The position numbers and the translations under genes are program-made. The notes under the pieces were generated by a model. That model was not told the DNA's origin. It made no database searches and saw only the letters and a program-made list of their open reading frames with translations. This document shows positions 52,468 to 60,938 of a DNA stretch of 64,000 bases, in pieces (the first letter of the stretch is position 1; every line of letters starts with the position of its first letter). The DNA is from an uncultured Myxococcales bacterium (lineage in GTDB: Bacteria > Myxococcota_A > UBA9042), in the NCBI GenBank assembly GCA_903883645.1, contig CAISBR010000081.1, forward strand, positions 66,833 to 130,832, written 5' to 3'.

Positions 52468-53902
52468 CCTTAAACTAGAGCTGTTGCGCGCCCTTCCGGC
52501 AGTGCACCGGCTGGCCGCCGACCCGGCTTGGCCCCCCCATGTGCCCGAGGCGCTGCGCGTGGGCTTGGCCCGCGAAGTGACCGCCGCGCTGCGTCAAGCC
52601 ATTGATTGCGGACACGTTCTCGACATCGCAGCACTCGCCCAGCTGCAGGCGACACAGCTGCAGTTGCACATTCGCGCACTGACCCGCCCTTCGATTCGGC
52701 GCATTCTAAATGGTTCTGGCGTATTGCTTCACACCCACCTGGGTCGCGCGCCTTTGCCGCCCCAGGCCGTGCAAGCGCTTGTCGAGTGTGCCAGCGGCTA
52801 TACGACGCTTGAAATCGATGCCCAGACGGGTGCGCGTGGCAGTCGCCAGGACCACTGCCGGCCTCTGCTGCGTGGCCTGACGGGCGCCGAAGACGCCCTG
52901 GTGCTCAACAACGGCGCGGCAGCGATCTTCTTGGCGCTGCGTGCGCTCGCCCAGGGGCGGCCCGTGCTGGTATCTAGGGGTGAACTGGTCGAGATCGGTG
53001 GTGGTTTTCGCGTGCCCGACATTCTTGAGGCCTCGGGTGCCCAGCTCGTCGAGGTCGGTACGACCAACCACACCCGCCTGGCCGATTACGAGCGCGCGCT
53101 GCAGCGGCTGGCGAGCGACGGGCGGCCGGCGGCGGCCATTCTGCGGGTACACAGGTCGAATTTCGCGATGGTCGGTTTTGCCAGCAGTCCGGAGCTGCGC
53201 GACTTGGCCGACCTAGCCCGCCAGTTCAGTCTGCCGCTACTGGTTGACCTGGGCTCGGGCGCGCTGGCGCCGCTGCCGGTCAAGCCCATGCCACTGCCGG
53301 GGCAGCCGCACGTGGGCGAGCCGACTGTGGCCGAGCATATCGATCAAGGCGCTGATATAGTTACATTTTCTGGCGACAAACTGGTTGGAGGCCCGCAGGC
53401 CGGGTTGGTGGTGGGGCGCCGCGACTTACTGCAGCAGTTGGCGCGCGATCCGCTTGCACGGGCGCTGCGGCCGGGCAGCCTGACCTTGGTGGCTCTAGAA
53501 GCCGTGCTGCGCCTGCACTTGCTGGGGGATCGAGCGCCGCTGCCGGTGCTGGCCGCGTGCGACGAGCCCCTTGAGGCCGTACAAGTTCGCGCCAAGCGCT
53601 GGGCCGAGCAACTGCAGCGCGACTTAGGCCCGGTGGTTAGCCTGCAAGTTGTTGCGACGGATAGCTTTATTGGCGGCGGCACCCATCCTTTGCTCAGCCT
53701 GCCATCGCAGTCGTTGCAGGTCCGGAGCAGCCAAGCCGATGGTCAGTCTTTGGCCGACCGGGCCTTAGCCGCCCCGCGACCGCTGCTCGGGCGAATCCGC
53801 GCCGGCGATTTCTTGCTGGATGTGCGCAGCTTGTGGGCCGGCCGGGGCGGCGACGACGAAGCGACCCTACTTAGTGCATTGGCCTCGGCTCTGCGCAGCT
53901 GA
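52457..53902 (+). CDS. selA: L-seryl-tRNA(Sec) selenium transferase SelA
   Basis: PLP enzyme that makes selenocysteyl-tRNA from seryl-tRNA(Sec) and selenophosphate. The 481-residue protein has NGSGVLLHTHLGRAPLP, GSRQDHCRPLLRGLTGAEDALVLNNGAAA in part, and TFSGDKLVGGPQAGLVVG with the PLP lysine. GGAGG lies 9 bases before the ATG at 52457, and the start overlaps the KamB-like gene by 11 bases. selB, selD and a selenocysteine tRNA were not found here. Its presence implies selenoproteins in this organism. Confidence 0.95.
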   Translation: MAIDLKLELLRALPAVHRLAADPAWPPHVPEALRVGLAREVTAALRQAIDCGHVLDIAALAQLQATQLQLHIRALTRPSIRRILNGSGVLLHTHLGRAPLPPQAVQALVECASGYTTLEIDAQTGARGSRQDHCRPLLRGLTGAEDALVLNNGAAAIFLALRALAQGRPVLVSRGELVEIGGGFRVPDILEASGAQLVEVGTTNHTRLADYERALQRLASDGRPAAAILRVHRSNFAMVGFASSPELRDLADLARQFSLPLLVDLGSGALAPLPVKPMPLPGQPHVGEPTVAEHIDQGADIVTFSGDKLVGGPQAGLVVGRRDLLQQLARDPLARALRPGSLTLVALEAVLRLHLLGDRAPLPVLAACDEPLEAVQVRAKRWAEQLQRDLGPVVSLQVVATDSFIGGGTHPLLSLPSQSLQVRSSQADGQSLADRALAAPRPLLGRIRAGDFLLDVRSLWAGRGGDDEATLLSALASALRS

Positions 53903-53977
53903 AGCGCAGGCCGCTGGCGGCAAAATGCGTAGTTGCGGCAAAGATCGCCGGGCCGCGCCAGACGTCGAATCGGTAGA

Positions 53978-54007
53978 TTGCGGAGCCTGTGCGCTTCTGC
54001 GTATACT
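53978..54007 (+). promoter_or_regulatory. Promoter candidate of the AgmX/TPR operon
   Basis: TTGCGG (53978-53983), 18-base spacer, TATACT (54002-54007). It lies 124 bases before the ATG at 54131, in the 228-base gap after selA. The -10 is good, the -35 moderate. Confidence 0.4.
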
Positions 54008-54130
54008 CAAAGTTGGGTTTTCGTCAGGAGCTTGTCGACCCCGTACCGACTACTAGGCAACCAAGTGCTTATTAACGGTTTTTACGGCGCCCACACCTCC
54101 CCTGCGACCGTCTTTCTGTTCGAGGTTTGC

Positions 54131-54457
54131 ATGTCTGAACTCGCGCCTTTGCCCAAGACCGCCCTCGCTCGCCGCTCGTGGCGCACCCGCTTTGGTGGTC
54201 GCTGCATCGCCATCGCCATCGGTACGCTCGCGCTCGGCGCCGTGCTCGCCGCCCAGGCCACCCCCGCGATGGCCGACGACAAGGGCAAGAAGAAGAAAGA
54301 GAAGACCTACAACTTCGAAGACGACGTCATCGAGACGCAGTACCTGCGGCCCGATACTGCGGTTACCGACGGGCTCAAGAACAACAAGCGCGCCAGCTTG
54401 ATTCGCATCCGCACGAACTTCTTCGCGGAACTGATCCGTTCTGCTGAGGATCTGTAA
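54131..54457 (+). CDS. Small secreted protein of the AgmX operon
   Basis: 108 residues. A long signal-like N-terminus with twin Arg-type charge (RRSWRTRFGGRC) and hydrophobic stretch ends at PAMADD, followed by a Lys-rich segment and a short domain (NFEDDVIETQYLRPD, RASLIRIRTNFFAELIRSAEDL in part). Short proteins with such an end (LI-x-IR..F..E..+S.E.L) are common just before AgmX genes in Myxococcota; the resemblance to CglF/GltF is an inference. It shares one base with the next gene (TAATG), so they are coupled. Confidence 0.65.
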   Translation: MSELAPLPKTALARRSWRTRFGGRCIAIAIGTLALGAVLAAQATPAMADDKGKKKKEKTYNFEDDVIETQYLRPDTAVTDGLKNNKRASLIRIRTNFFAELIRSAEDL

Positions 54458-56178
54458 TGTCCAAGAAGAGCCGGACTTCTCTGCCGGGCGACACGGGTGG
54501 CGGACTCGATGCCGACCGCGCCAACATGACCGTGGTCGACTCGGTTACGCAGCGGCTAGACGATGAGGCGGCGCCGACGCTGGCGACCTCCGATCCCGAC
54601 GGTACTCTAGTAACCCAAGTGCCGCGCGACCCGACCGGCAACGAGCCCACGGCTATGCTCGACGCGGTTCGTGTGGCTCCGCCCGCTGCGGCCAATCGCC
54701 CGCTGCCGGCACCGCCCGTTGCCGCTAAACCGCCGGAGTCAAAGACAGCTTTGGCTGGAGCCAACACCATCGCGGCGCCGATTCCCAAAGACCCAAGCAA
54801 GCACGAACCGTCGGTGCCGACCACCGGTGCGCTAGGTCTCGACATTGTGATGCGCTGGTCGGGCGAGATGCACAAGGCGCGCTTCTTTGCGACGCCGCAG
54901 AGCGTAACCATCGGTGCCGACGGCATTTTTGCCCTGCCCGACGATGTGATGGGCGGCAAGACCGTCGACACCCTGGTGCTGCAAGACCCCAAGGACGGTT
55001 TCGCGCTGTCGCTGACGAACCCCTCGATTCGTGGCCAGATCATCATCGGCTCCGATGTGTATAGCATCAGCGACGTGAAGAATGGTGCCACGGCGCTGCC
55101 CAAAGACCGCGTGCCGCTGACGGCAAAGACCCATGCTTTTGTTGAGTTCGGCCAGTTTACCTTTGTGATGTCGCGCGGCGCGGTGCCCAAGCCGGCCAAG
55201 CCGAGCCTGTGGGACAAGGAAGATTGGCTGCTGGTCTTCGCCTTTGCGCTGTCGGCGTTGGTTATTTTGGGGCCGATTATCGCCAGCTTCCAGATGGCCG
55301 ACCCGCGGGCGCGCCGCAAGATGAACTATGTAGAGCAGCTCGACGAGCGCGTGGCGCAGATCATCGAGATCGAGAACAAGGAAGAGGAAAAGCCGGACGA
55401 CAAGGCGCAAAAGCCCGAAGAAAAGCCGCCCGAGAAGCAAGAGCAGCCGGTGGCTCCGCCCAAGGCAGAGCAGCAGATCACCAAGCAGGCCAACGAGATT
55501 CAAAAGGCCTTGAACCAGGCCACGCCCGAACAGCGCGACGAGATCAAGCAAAAGCTGGTGGCCGACCAGGTCGATAAAGCGACGGCGGCGGTCAACCAGG
55601 CTCTCGACAATGTGCCGACCAGCAAGCTGCTGGCCTTGGGCGATGCCGCGGACAGCGATCTCAAGTCGGGCGCCACGGGATCTGGGGTGGTGCTCGATAC
55701 CGGCGATGGGCCGAGCGGCGGGCCGCGCAAGGGCCCCGAGGTGGGCGGTTCGGGCGATTCGGGCAAGCAAGTGGCCACAGGTCTTGAGAAACAGACCGCC
55801 GGTGGCGCTGGCCCCAAGCTGAACGCCGATGTGAAGGCTCCGGCGCAAAAGGTCATTCGCATGGGTGGCCAGCAGTCGGCCGATGGCGAGCTGCCGCCCG
55901 ATGTGATCAAGAAGGTGCTGGCCGACAAGTCGGGCGCGATCAAGGCCTGCTACCAGCGCGAATTGCAGTCGAATCCCGAGCTGTCGGGCTCGGTCAAGGT
56001 CAAGTTCGTCATCGGGCCCAACGGCGCGGTGGTGGGTGTCAAGATCGAGTCGTCGACGCTCGACAACGCCAAGGTCGACGATTGCATCGAAGCGATCATC
56101 AAGCTCATGCGCTTTCCGCAGGCCAAGAATGGCGGCGTGACCACGGTCAACAAGACCTTCCAGTTCAAGTCGAGCTAG
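54457..56178 (+). CDS. AgmX/PglI C-terminal domain protein, GltG-like
   Basis: 573 residues. An N-terminal Pro/Ala-rich region with Thr-rich motifs is followed by an FHA-like domain (about 130-245: KARFFATPQSVTIGADG) and a membrane helix near 256-276 (LLVFAFALSALVILGPIIA). A Glu/Lys/Pro-rich spacer follows, and residues about 475-573 match the AgmX/PglI C-terminal TonB-like domain (AIKACYQRELQSNPELSGSVKVKFVI in part, with two conserved Cys). In Myxococcus, proteins of this layout belong to the Agl-Glt gliding machine. The other core genes are not in the window, so the role is an inference. Confidence 0.8.
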   Translation: MSKKSRTSLPGDTGGGLDADRANMTVVDSVTQRLDDEAAPTLATSDPDGTLVTQVPRDPTGNEPTAMLDAVRVAPPAAANRPLPAPPVAAKPPESKTALAGANTIAAPIPKDPSKHEPSVPTTGALGLDIVMRWSGEMHKARFFATPQSVTIGADGIFALPDDVMGGKTVDTLVLQDPKDGFALSLTNPSIRGQIIIGSDVYSISDVKNGATALPKDRVPLTAKTHAFVEFGQFTFVMSRGAVPKPAKPSLWDKEDWLLVFAFALSALVILGPIIASFQMADPRARRKMNYVEQLDERVAQIIEIENKEEEKPDDKAQKPEEKPPEKQEQPVAPPKAEQQITKQANEIQKALNQATPEQRDEIKQKLVADQVDKATAAVNQALDNVPTSKLLALGDAADSDLKSGATGSGVVLDTGDGPSGGPRKGPEVGGSGDSGKQVATGLEKQTAGGAGPKLNADVKAPAQKVIRMGGQQSADGELPPDVIKKVLADKSGAIKACYQRELQSNPELSGSVKVKFVIGPNGAVVGVKIESSTLDNAKVDDCIEAIIKLMRFPQAKNGGVTTVNKTFQFKSS

Positions 56179-56181
56179 ACC

Positions 56182-57075
56182 ATGCATACCCCTCAAGCAG
56201 CGAGACTTGTAGCGAATCGTGCGGCGAAACGGCTGCTGATTTGCGGGTTCGCGCTCGGGCTGCTGGTCGGCTGCGGCGATACCGAAAAAAAGTTTGTAGA
56301 CCTGTCGAACCGCGGCATCGAGGCCTTGGATCGCGAAGACTTTGATACGGCAGATAGCCTTTTCAAAGAGGCCCTAAAGGTGCGGCCCGCCGACGCCGAC
56401 TCGCACTACTACCTGGGCACCATCGCGGTGCGCACCGGGCAGTTCAAGGTGGCGGCCGAGCACTTGCGCGCCTCGGTGGTGGGCGATCCGACGCGAGCCG
56501 AGGCGCATCTTGGCTTGGCCAAAGCACTTTTTGAAGACAAGCAGCCCAAAGACGCCAGCGTAGCGCTGCAAAGCCTGTTTAAGCTTGACCCAGGGCACCC
56601 GCAAGGCCACCTGCTGGCAGCGCGGATTGCTTTGGGTAACCGCGACAAAAAGACCGCGGATCAAGAGCTTCGCGCGGCGATTCAGGGCGATGCGGGCTTT
56701 GCGCCGGCCTACCAGATGCTGGGGCAGCTCTACGTCGATGTGGGCGGTTTTGAGCAGGCGCGCAAGGTTTTGCAAGAGGGTCTGCGGTTTGCGCCGCAGC
56801 AGGTCGAGCTGCGCGAGGCACTGGGGCTGGTGATGCTCGACCTGGGCCGGCCCGATCGCGCCAAAGAAGAGTTGCAGTCGGCGAGCCAGATGCCCCACGC
56901 AAGGCCGCAGATTTACTTTAATCTCGCCTCAGCCGAGCTGCAGTTGGGCAATCGCGAGGCGGCGATCTCGTCCCTGCGCGCGTTTATCATTCAGTCGCAA
57001 GGTCTGCTGGCCAAAGACAGTCCGCTGATTCAGCAAGCGGCGTCGATGGTGAACAAGCTGCGCGCGTCGCATTAG
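56182..57075 (+). CDS. TPR lipoprotein (GltE-like)
   Basis: 297 residues. The lipobox LLVGC ends a typical signal; six to seven TPR repeats follow (for example GIEALDREDFDTADSLFKEALK, AAEHLRASVVGDPTRAEAHLGLAKALF in part). It lies 3 bases after the AgmX-type gene and shares its direction. In M. xanthus an outer-membrane TPR lipoprotein (GltE/AglT) accompanies GltG, which fits this order, but TPR lipoproteins are common. It ends before a large inverted repeat. Confidence 0.75.
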   Translation: MHTPQAARLVANRAAKRLLICGFALGLLVGCGDTEKKFVDLSNRGIEALDREDFDTADSLFKEALKVRPADADSHYYLGTIAVRTGQFKVAAEHLRASVVGDPTRAEAHLGLAKALFEDKQPKDASVALQSLFKLDPGHPQGHLLAARIALGNRDKKTADQELRAAIQGDAGFAPAYQMLGQLYVDVGGFEQARKVLQEGLRFAPQQVELREALGLVMLDLGRPDRAKEELQSASQMPHARPQIYFNLASAELQLGNREAAISSLRAFIIQSQGLLAKDSPLIQQAASMVNKLRASH

Positions 57076-57107
57076 CGGCGAGTCCTTCGCAACCCGCAAG
57101 ACGACAA

Positions 57108-57163
57108 CACCCCGGCTCGACGGCACGCAGCGCTTTCGCGGGTGCACAATCGAGGCCGGGGTG
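57108..57163. terminator. Large inverted repeat between convergent genes
   Basis: CACCCCGGCTCGA (57108-57120) pairs with TCGAGGCCGGGGTG (57150-57163) with one bulged base and a 29-base loop. There is no T-run. It sits between the stops of the TPR lipoprotein and the phasin-like gene and could end transcription from both sides. Confidence 0.4.
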
Positions 57164-57189
57164 AGCCAAACCCTAGGCGGGCGGTGCAC

Positions 57190-57561
57190 TTAGCCCTGCG
57201 GCATCACCTGCTTGGCGGCGGTGTGCAGCTGAGCGCGCCACAGCTTGCGGGCCTCGGTCTGCAGCGAGAGGGCGTACTCCATGCTGGCCTGGTTCAGACG
57301 GGTCATTTCGGCCATAAACACGCGGGCTTGGTCCAGGGCCTGCTGCTCGTGCTTGGCGTACTCGTCGATCATGTTCTCGAGCTGGTCGATCTGCTGGCGG
57401 GTGGCCTTCTGCACAGCCTCAAAGCCGGGAACGCTCTGCAGGTTCTGAAGATTCTTCAGGTTCTCAAAGGTCGGCATCGCCCAGTTGCCAAAGGGGGTCT
57501 CGACGGTCTTGGCCTCGGGGGCGGTGTGGGCGGCAGTGTTCGTGGTCTTGTCGGCGCTCAT
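57190..57561 (-). CDS. Phasin-like protein
   Basis: 123 residues, mostly one long amphipathic helix (PTFENLKNLQNLQSVPGFEAVQKATRQQIDQLENMIDEYAKHEQQALDQ in outline), no signal. Phasins coat polyhydroxyalkanoate granules and have this layout. Support comes from the divergent neighbour, which resembles a PHA granule-system protein, and from palindromic GCACAA sites between the two. The ATG at 57561 has GAGG 6 bases upstream. Sequence identity to known phasins cannot be measured here. Confidence 0.6.
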   Translation of the reverse strand: MSADKTTNTAAHTAPEAKTVETPFGNWAMPTFENLKNLQNLQSVPGFEAVQKATRQQIDQLENMIDEYAKHEQQALDQARVFMAEMTRLNQASMEYALSLQTEARKLWRAQLHTAAKQVMPQG

Positions 57562-57597
57562 GGTGTCCTCAATGCGGCGGCTTCCCCGCCAGTAGAT

Positions 57598-57611
57598 TGT
57601 GCACATGCACA
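57598..57611. promoter_or_regulatory. Operator-like palindrome TGTGCA-CA-TGCACA
   Basis: TGTGCACATGCACA is a perfect inverted repeat around two bases, 37 bases upstream of the phasin-like ATG. Its half site TGTGC matches the stronger site at 57708. Confidence 0.5.
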
Positions 57612-57707
57612 TGGGCCGCGCGGCCCGGGTTCGATTCGTCGCGGCGGAGCCTTCCTCAACCGCGCAAACATAAGATAGTTACCTAGAGCACCGCCGTCAA
57701 GAGTTAT

Positions 57708-57722
57708 TTGTGCACCGCACAA
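57708..57722. promoter_or_regulatory. Operator-like palindrome TTGTGC-ACC-GCACAA
   Basis: A perfect 6-base inverted repeat with a 3-base spacer in the gap between the phasin-like and PHA-system genes. Further copies of the half site are at 57728-57735 (TTGCACAA) and 57772-57777 (GCACAA), all in the most AT-rich part of the region. TGC-N-GCA sites are known for PhaR-type regulators of phasin genes. Confidence 0.6.
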
Positions 57723-57822
57723 TCATTTTGCACAATTTGCATTTTTAGCCAATAATATTAGATCATTATCCGCACAATTAATAAGCGAATCCTTGCGCCG
57801 ATTTCGCCTCCGCGGCCAACCG

Positions 57823-58197
57823 ATGCTACGCTTGCAAGAGCACTGGCCGGGGCGCCAGGGGACCGCGCCGCACATGCGCCACAGCTGGAATCACGACCTG
57901 GGCCTAGAGCTGGCGTGCCTCACCACCGAGGCTGCCTGCGCCGAATACATGAAGCGTTTTGAGCGCTTTCATCCCCAGCTCACATGGCATGATCGCTGCC
58001 ATGCCGAAGTGGTGTTCTCGGCCCGCGGGCTGAAGATAGTGGGGCGGTTCGAGGTGTTGGCCCATGGCTTGGTGCTGGACCTTGAGGTGCCACTGCTACT
58101 GCGACCACTACAAACTCGCGGAGTTGCCGTAATCGACCGCGAATTTCGCCGTTGGATCGACCGGGCCCGCGCCGGCGACTTGGGCGCACCCACCTAG
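57823..58197 (+). CDS. PHA granule-associated system protein (PHA_gran_rgn-like)
   Basis: 124 residues. The sequence has an N-terminal HSWNHDLGLELACLTTEAACAEYM region and a C-terminal VLDLEVPLLLRPLQTRGVAVIDREFRRWI part, given in outline, which match the small proteins of the polyhydroxyalkanoic acid system family (short, beta-strand then helix with LLLRP). The ATG at 57823 was chosen; a TTG at 57793 and an ATG at 57874 are in frame. It is divergent from the phasin-like gene and shares the palindromic region. It ends 8 bases before deoB. Confidence 0.5.
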   Translation: MLRLQEHWPGRQGTAPHMRHSWNHDLGLELACLTTEAACAEYMKRFERFHPQLTWHDRCHAEVVFSARGLKIVGRFEVLAHGLVLDLEVPLLLRPLQTRGVAVIDREFRRWIDRARAGDLGAPT

Positions 58198-58205
58198 GAG
58201 AGTTC

Positions 58206-59414
58206 GTGACGCAACCCGTGAATCTACAAGGCGAAGGCTTTCGGCCATTTCGCAAGGCGTGCATCTTGGTCTTGGACGGCGCCGGTATTGGCGCGGCTGC
58301 GGACTGCGGCGAGTTTGGCGACCCGCCAACCGTGAACACGCTCGGTAATTGTGCACGTGCGGTAGGCGGGCTGCGTGCGCCGAATATGGCCGCACTGGGT
58401 CTTGGCAATCTGCTTGATCTGCAAGGCATTGCCCCGGTGTTGCAGCCGCAGGGGCACCTGGCGCGGCTGGTCGAGGTGTCGTCCGGCAAAGACACGCCGA
58501 CGGGCCATTGGGAGATGGTGGGCGTGCGCACGACCGAGCCATTCGTTGTGTATAACCCCAGCTTTCCACAAGAGATTGTCGATGAATTCACCCGGCGCAC
58601 GGGCTACGAGGTCTTGGGCAACTGCGTGGCCTCGGGCACCGCGATCCTAGACGAGCTGGGCCCCGAGCATGTGCGCACCGGCAAGCCGATTCTGTACACC
58701 TCGGCCGACAGCGTGTTTCAGCTGGCTGCACACGAAGATGTGATTGCGATCGAGGAGTTGTGGCGAATCTGCCAGGTGGCGCGCGAGGTGCTCGACCCGT
58801 ATCGCGTGGGCCGGGTCATCGCGCGGCCGTTTGTCGGCGGGCCGGGTAGCTGGAAACGTACTTATAATCGCAAGGATTTCTCGATGCCGCCGCCCCCTGG
58901 CACCCTGCTCGACCGGCTGACAGCGGCGGGCGTGCTGGTCACCGGCATCGGCAAGATCCAAGATATTTTTGCGGGTTGTGGCGTTCCAGACTCGATCCAC
59001 AGCGAGGGCAATGCCGATGGGCTGAAGCTGACCCTAGAGGCGTGCCGCGAGCGCGATGGGCTGATCTTTACGAACTTGGTCGATTTTGATGCGCTGTGGG
59101 GCCATCGCCGCAATCCGCAGGGATTTGCAGGCGCTTTGACAGAGGTCGACGACGCCCTGCCCGCCCTGCTCGATGCCCTGGGCGACGACGGGTTACTGTG
59201 CCTTACCGCAGATCATGGCAATGATCCCACCTACTTGGGCTCGACGGACCATACCCGCGAGCACGTACTGCTAATCTTTGCCTCGCGCCGCTTCAAAAAC
59301 GGTCGCGATCATGGCACTTTGCAAAGCTTCGCCTGCTTGGGGCAAACGCTCGCGGCCAACTGGCAGGTGGGCGACCTGGGCCTGGGCCACAGCATACTGA
59401 ACAAACTGACTTAA
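58206..59414 (+). CDS. deoB: Phosphopentomutase
   Basis: Interconverts (deoxy)ribose 1- and 5-phosphate in nucleoside catabolism, using two metal ions. The 402-residue protein has LVLDGAGIGAAADCGEFGD, the SSGKDTPTGHWEMVG segment with the catalytic Thr, and LTADHGNDPTYLGSTDHTREHV with metal ligands, all typical. It starts with GTG at 58206 with AGGAG upstream. The 5'-nucleotidase gene downstream fits nucleotide salvage. Confidence 0.96.
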   Translation: MTQPVNLQGEGFRPFRKACILVLDGAGIGAAADCGEFGDPPTVNTLGNCARAVGGLRAPNMAALGLGNLLDLQGIAPVLQPQGHLARLVEVSSGKDTPTGHWEMVGVRTTEPFVVYNPSFPQEIVDEFTRRTGYEVLGNCVASGTAILDELGPEHVRTGKPILYTSADSVFQLAAHEDVIAIEELWRICQVAREVLDPYRVGRVIARPFVGGPGSWKRTYNRKDFSMPPPPGTLLDRLTAAGVLVTGIGKIQDIFAGCGVPDSIHSEGNADGLKLTLEACRERDGLIFTNLVDFDALWGHRRNPQGFAGALTEVDDALPALLDALGDDGLLCLTADHGNDPTYLGSTDHTREHVLLIFASRRFKNGRDHGTLQSFACLGQTLAANWQVGDLGLGHSILNKLT

Positions 59415-59447
59415 TCTCAAGCACTTCTAGTCCTGCCGGAGCCACGG

Positions 59448-60935
59448 ATGACCCCTAGCCAACTGCCGGATCTCAATGATTTGGCCCATGACGACCCCAT
59501 TGCCATCGCCCAGCGCTTCGAAGATCCGCCGGCGACGCGGCAGGTCTACTGCAACCGCACGCTGAACTTTCGCGCGGTCAAGGCGGTGGGCTACGACATG
59601 GACTACACGCTGGTGCACTACAAGGTGCGCGACTGGGAAGGTCGTGCTTACGCGCACTTGCGGCAGCGGCTCGAGGCGGCGGGTTGGCCGGTGCACGCGC
59701 TCGAGTTCGAGCCCGACCGGGTGATGCGCGGGCTGGTGATCGACAAGCGCAAGGGCAACTTGGTAAAATCCAATCGTTTCGGCTACATCAAGCAGGCTAT
59801 GCACGGCACGCGGATGTTGGGGCAAGACGAGCTGCGCGAGGTCTACGGGCGCACGCTGGTCGAACTGGTCGACACGCAGCGCTGGATGTTCCTCAATACC
59901 CTGTTTGAGATCAGCGAAGGCTGCATGTATGCGCAGCTGGTGGACCTCTACGACCAGGGCAGGCTGGCCGGGCTGGCGAGCTACGAGGAGCTGTACCGCA
60001 AGGTGCGCTATACCTTGGATCGCGCGCACTTAGAGGGTGCCCTCAAGGCCGAGATCCTGGCGCAGCCCGATCTGTATGTCGAGCTGGACCCCGACTTGCC
60101 GATGGCGCTGCTCGATCAGCGCGAGTCGGGCAAGAAGCTGCTGATGGTGACGAACAGCGAGTGGTCGTATACCCGCGCGATGATGGGCTATTCATTCGAT
60201 CGCTACCTGCCCGAGGGGATGAGCTGGCGCGACCTGTTCGATGTCATCATTGTGTCGTCGCGTAAACCTGCATTTTTCCAGAGCATTCAGCCCCTTTACG
60301 AGGTTGTGAACGACGAGGGGCTGCTGCGGCCCTACAACGATAACTTGGTGCCGGGCAAGATCTATGCCGGCGGATCGGCTGAGGTTTTGGAGCGTTCGCT
60401 GGGTCTGGATGGCGACCAGATCGCGTACGTGGGCGATCACATGCTGAGCGACGCATATACGAGCAAGAAGCTGCAGCAGTGGCGCACCGTGGCGATCTTG
60501 CGCGAGCTCGAAGAAGAGATCGACGCGGTCGAGAGCTGGCGCAAGGGCCAGGCGCTGCTCGATCAGATGATGGCCGAAAAAGAGCGGCTAGAACATGCGT
60601 TTAGTCAGCTGCGGGTGCTGCGGCAGCGCCAGCGATCGCACCATGGGCCGGTGCCGGTGATGGCGGGGCATCACGACTTGCAAGACTACATGAACACGCT
60701 GCGCGAGCGGCTGGTCGACCTCGACTCGGCGATTGCACCGCTGGTAGCTGAGTCGAATTCGCTGCATAACCCCTACTGGGGCCTGATGATGCGCACGGGC
60801 AACGACAAAAGCTTGCTGGCGCGGATGGTCGAGCGGCACGCCGATGCCTATACCTCGCGGGTGTCGAATTTTGCGTGGGAAACGCCGTACGTTTTCTTGC
60901 GGTCGCTGCGCGGCACCCTGCCTCACGACGTGTAG
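59448..60935 (+). CDS. HAD-IG family 5'-nucleotidase
   Basis: 495 residues of the HAD-IG (cytosolic purine 5'-nucleotidase-like) family. The catalytic motif is GYDMDYTLVHY (first Asp is the nucleophile), with motif II LLMVTNSEW and motif IV VGDHMLSD. The C-terminal part is helical with a coiled coil (ESWRKGQALLDQMMAEKERL in part). It removes phosphate from nucleoside monophosphates, and its neighbour deoB uses the next product, so the pair fits salvage. The gap to deoB is 33 bases. Confidence 0.92.
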   Translation: MTPSQLPDLNDLAHDDPIAIAQRFEDPPATRQVYCNRTLNFRAVKAVGYDMDYTLVHYKVRDWEGRAYAHLRQRLEAAGWPVHALEFEPDRVMRGLVIDKRKGNLVKSNRFGYIKQAMHGTRMLGQDELREVYGRTLVELVDTQRWMFLNTLFEISEGCMYAQLVDLYDQGRLAGLASYEELYRKVRYTLDRAHLEGALKAEILAQPDLYVELDPDLPMALLDQRESGKKLLMVTNSEWSYTRAMMGYSFDRYLPEGMSWRDLFDVIIVSSRKPAFFQSIQPLYEVVNDEGLLRPYNDNLVPGKIYAGGSAEVLERSLGLDGDQIAYVGDHMLSDAYTSKKLQQWRTVAILRELEEEIDAVESWRKGQALLDQMMAEKERLEHAFSQLRVLRQRQRSHHGPVPVMAGHHDLQDYMNTLRERLVDLDSAIAPLVAESNSLHNPYWGLMMRTGNDKSLLARMVERHADAYTSRVSNFAWETPYVFLRSLRGTLPHDV

Positions 60936-60938
60936 ATC

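Noticed and set aside
53903-54130. A selenocysteine tRNA next to selA
   Set aside because: No long extra arm or TTCGA loop with matching stems was found in the gap.
54832-56196. Minus-strand open frame opposite the AgmX-type gene
   Set aside because: Antisense of a Glu/Lys/Pro-rich protein; no start signal and no recognisable motif.
57616-57650. T-loop-like GGGTTCGATTC suggesting a tRNA
   Set aside because: Flanking bases do not form the T-stem or acceptor stem on either strand.
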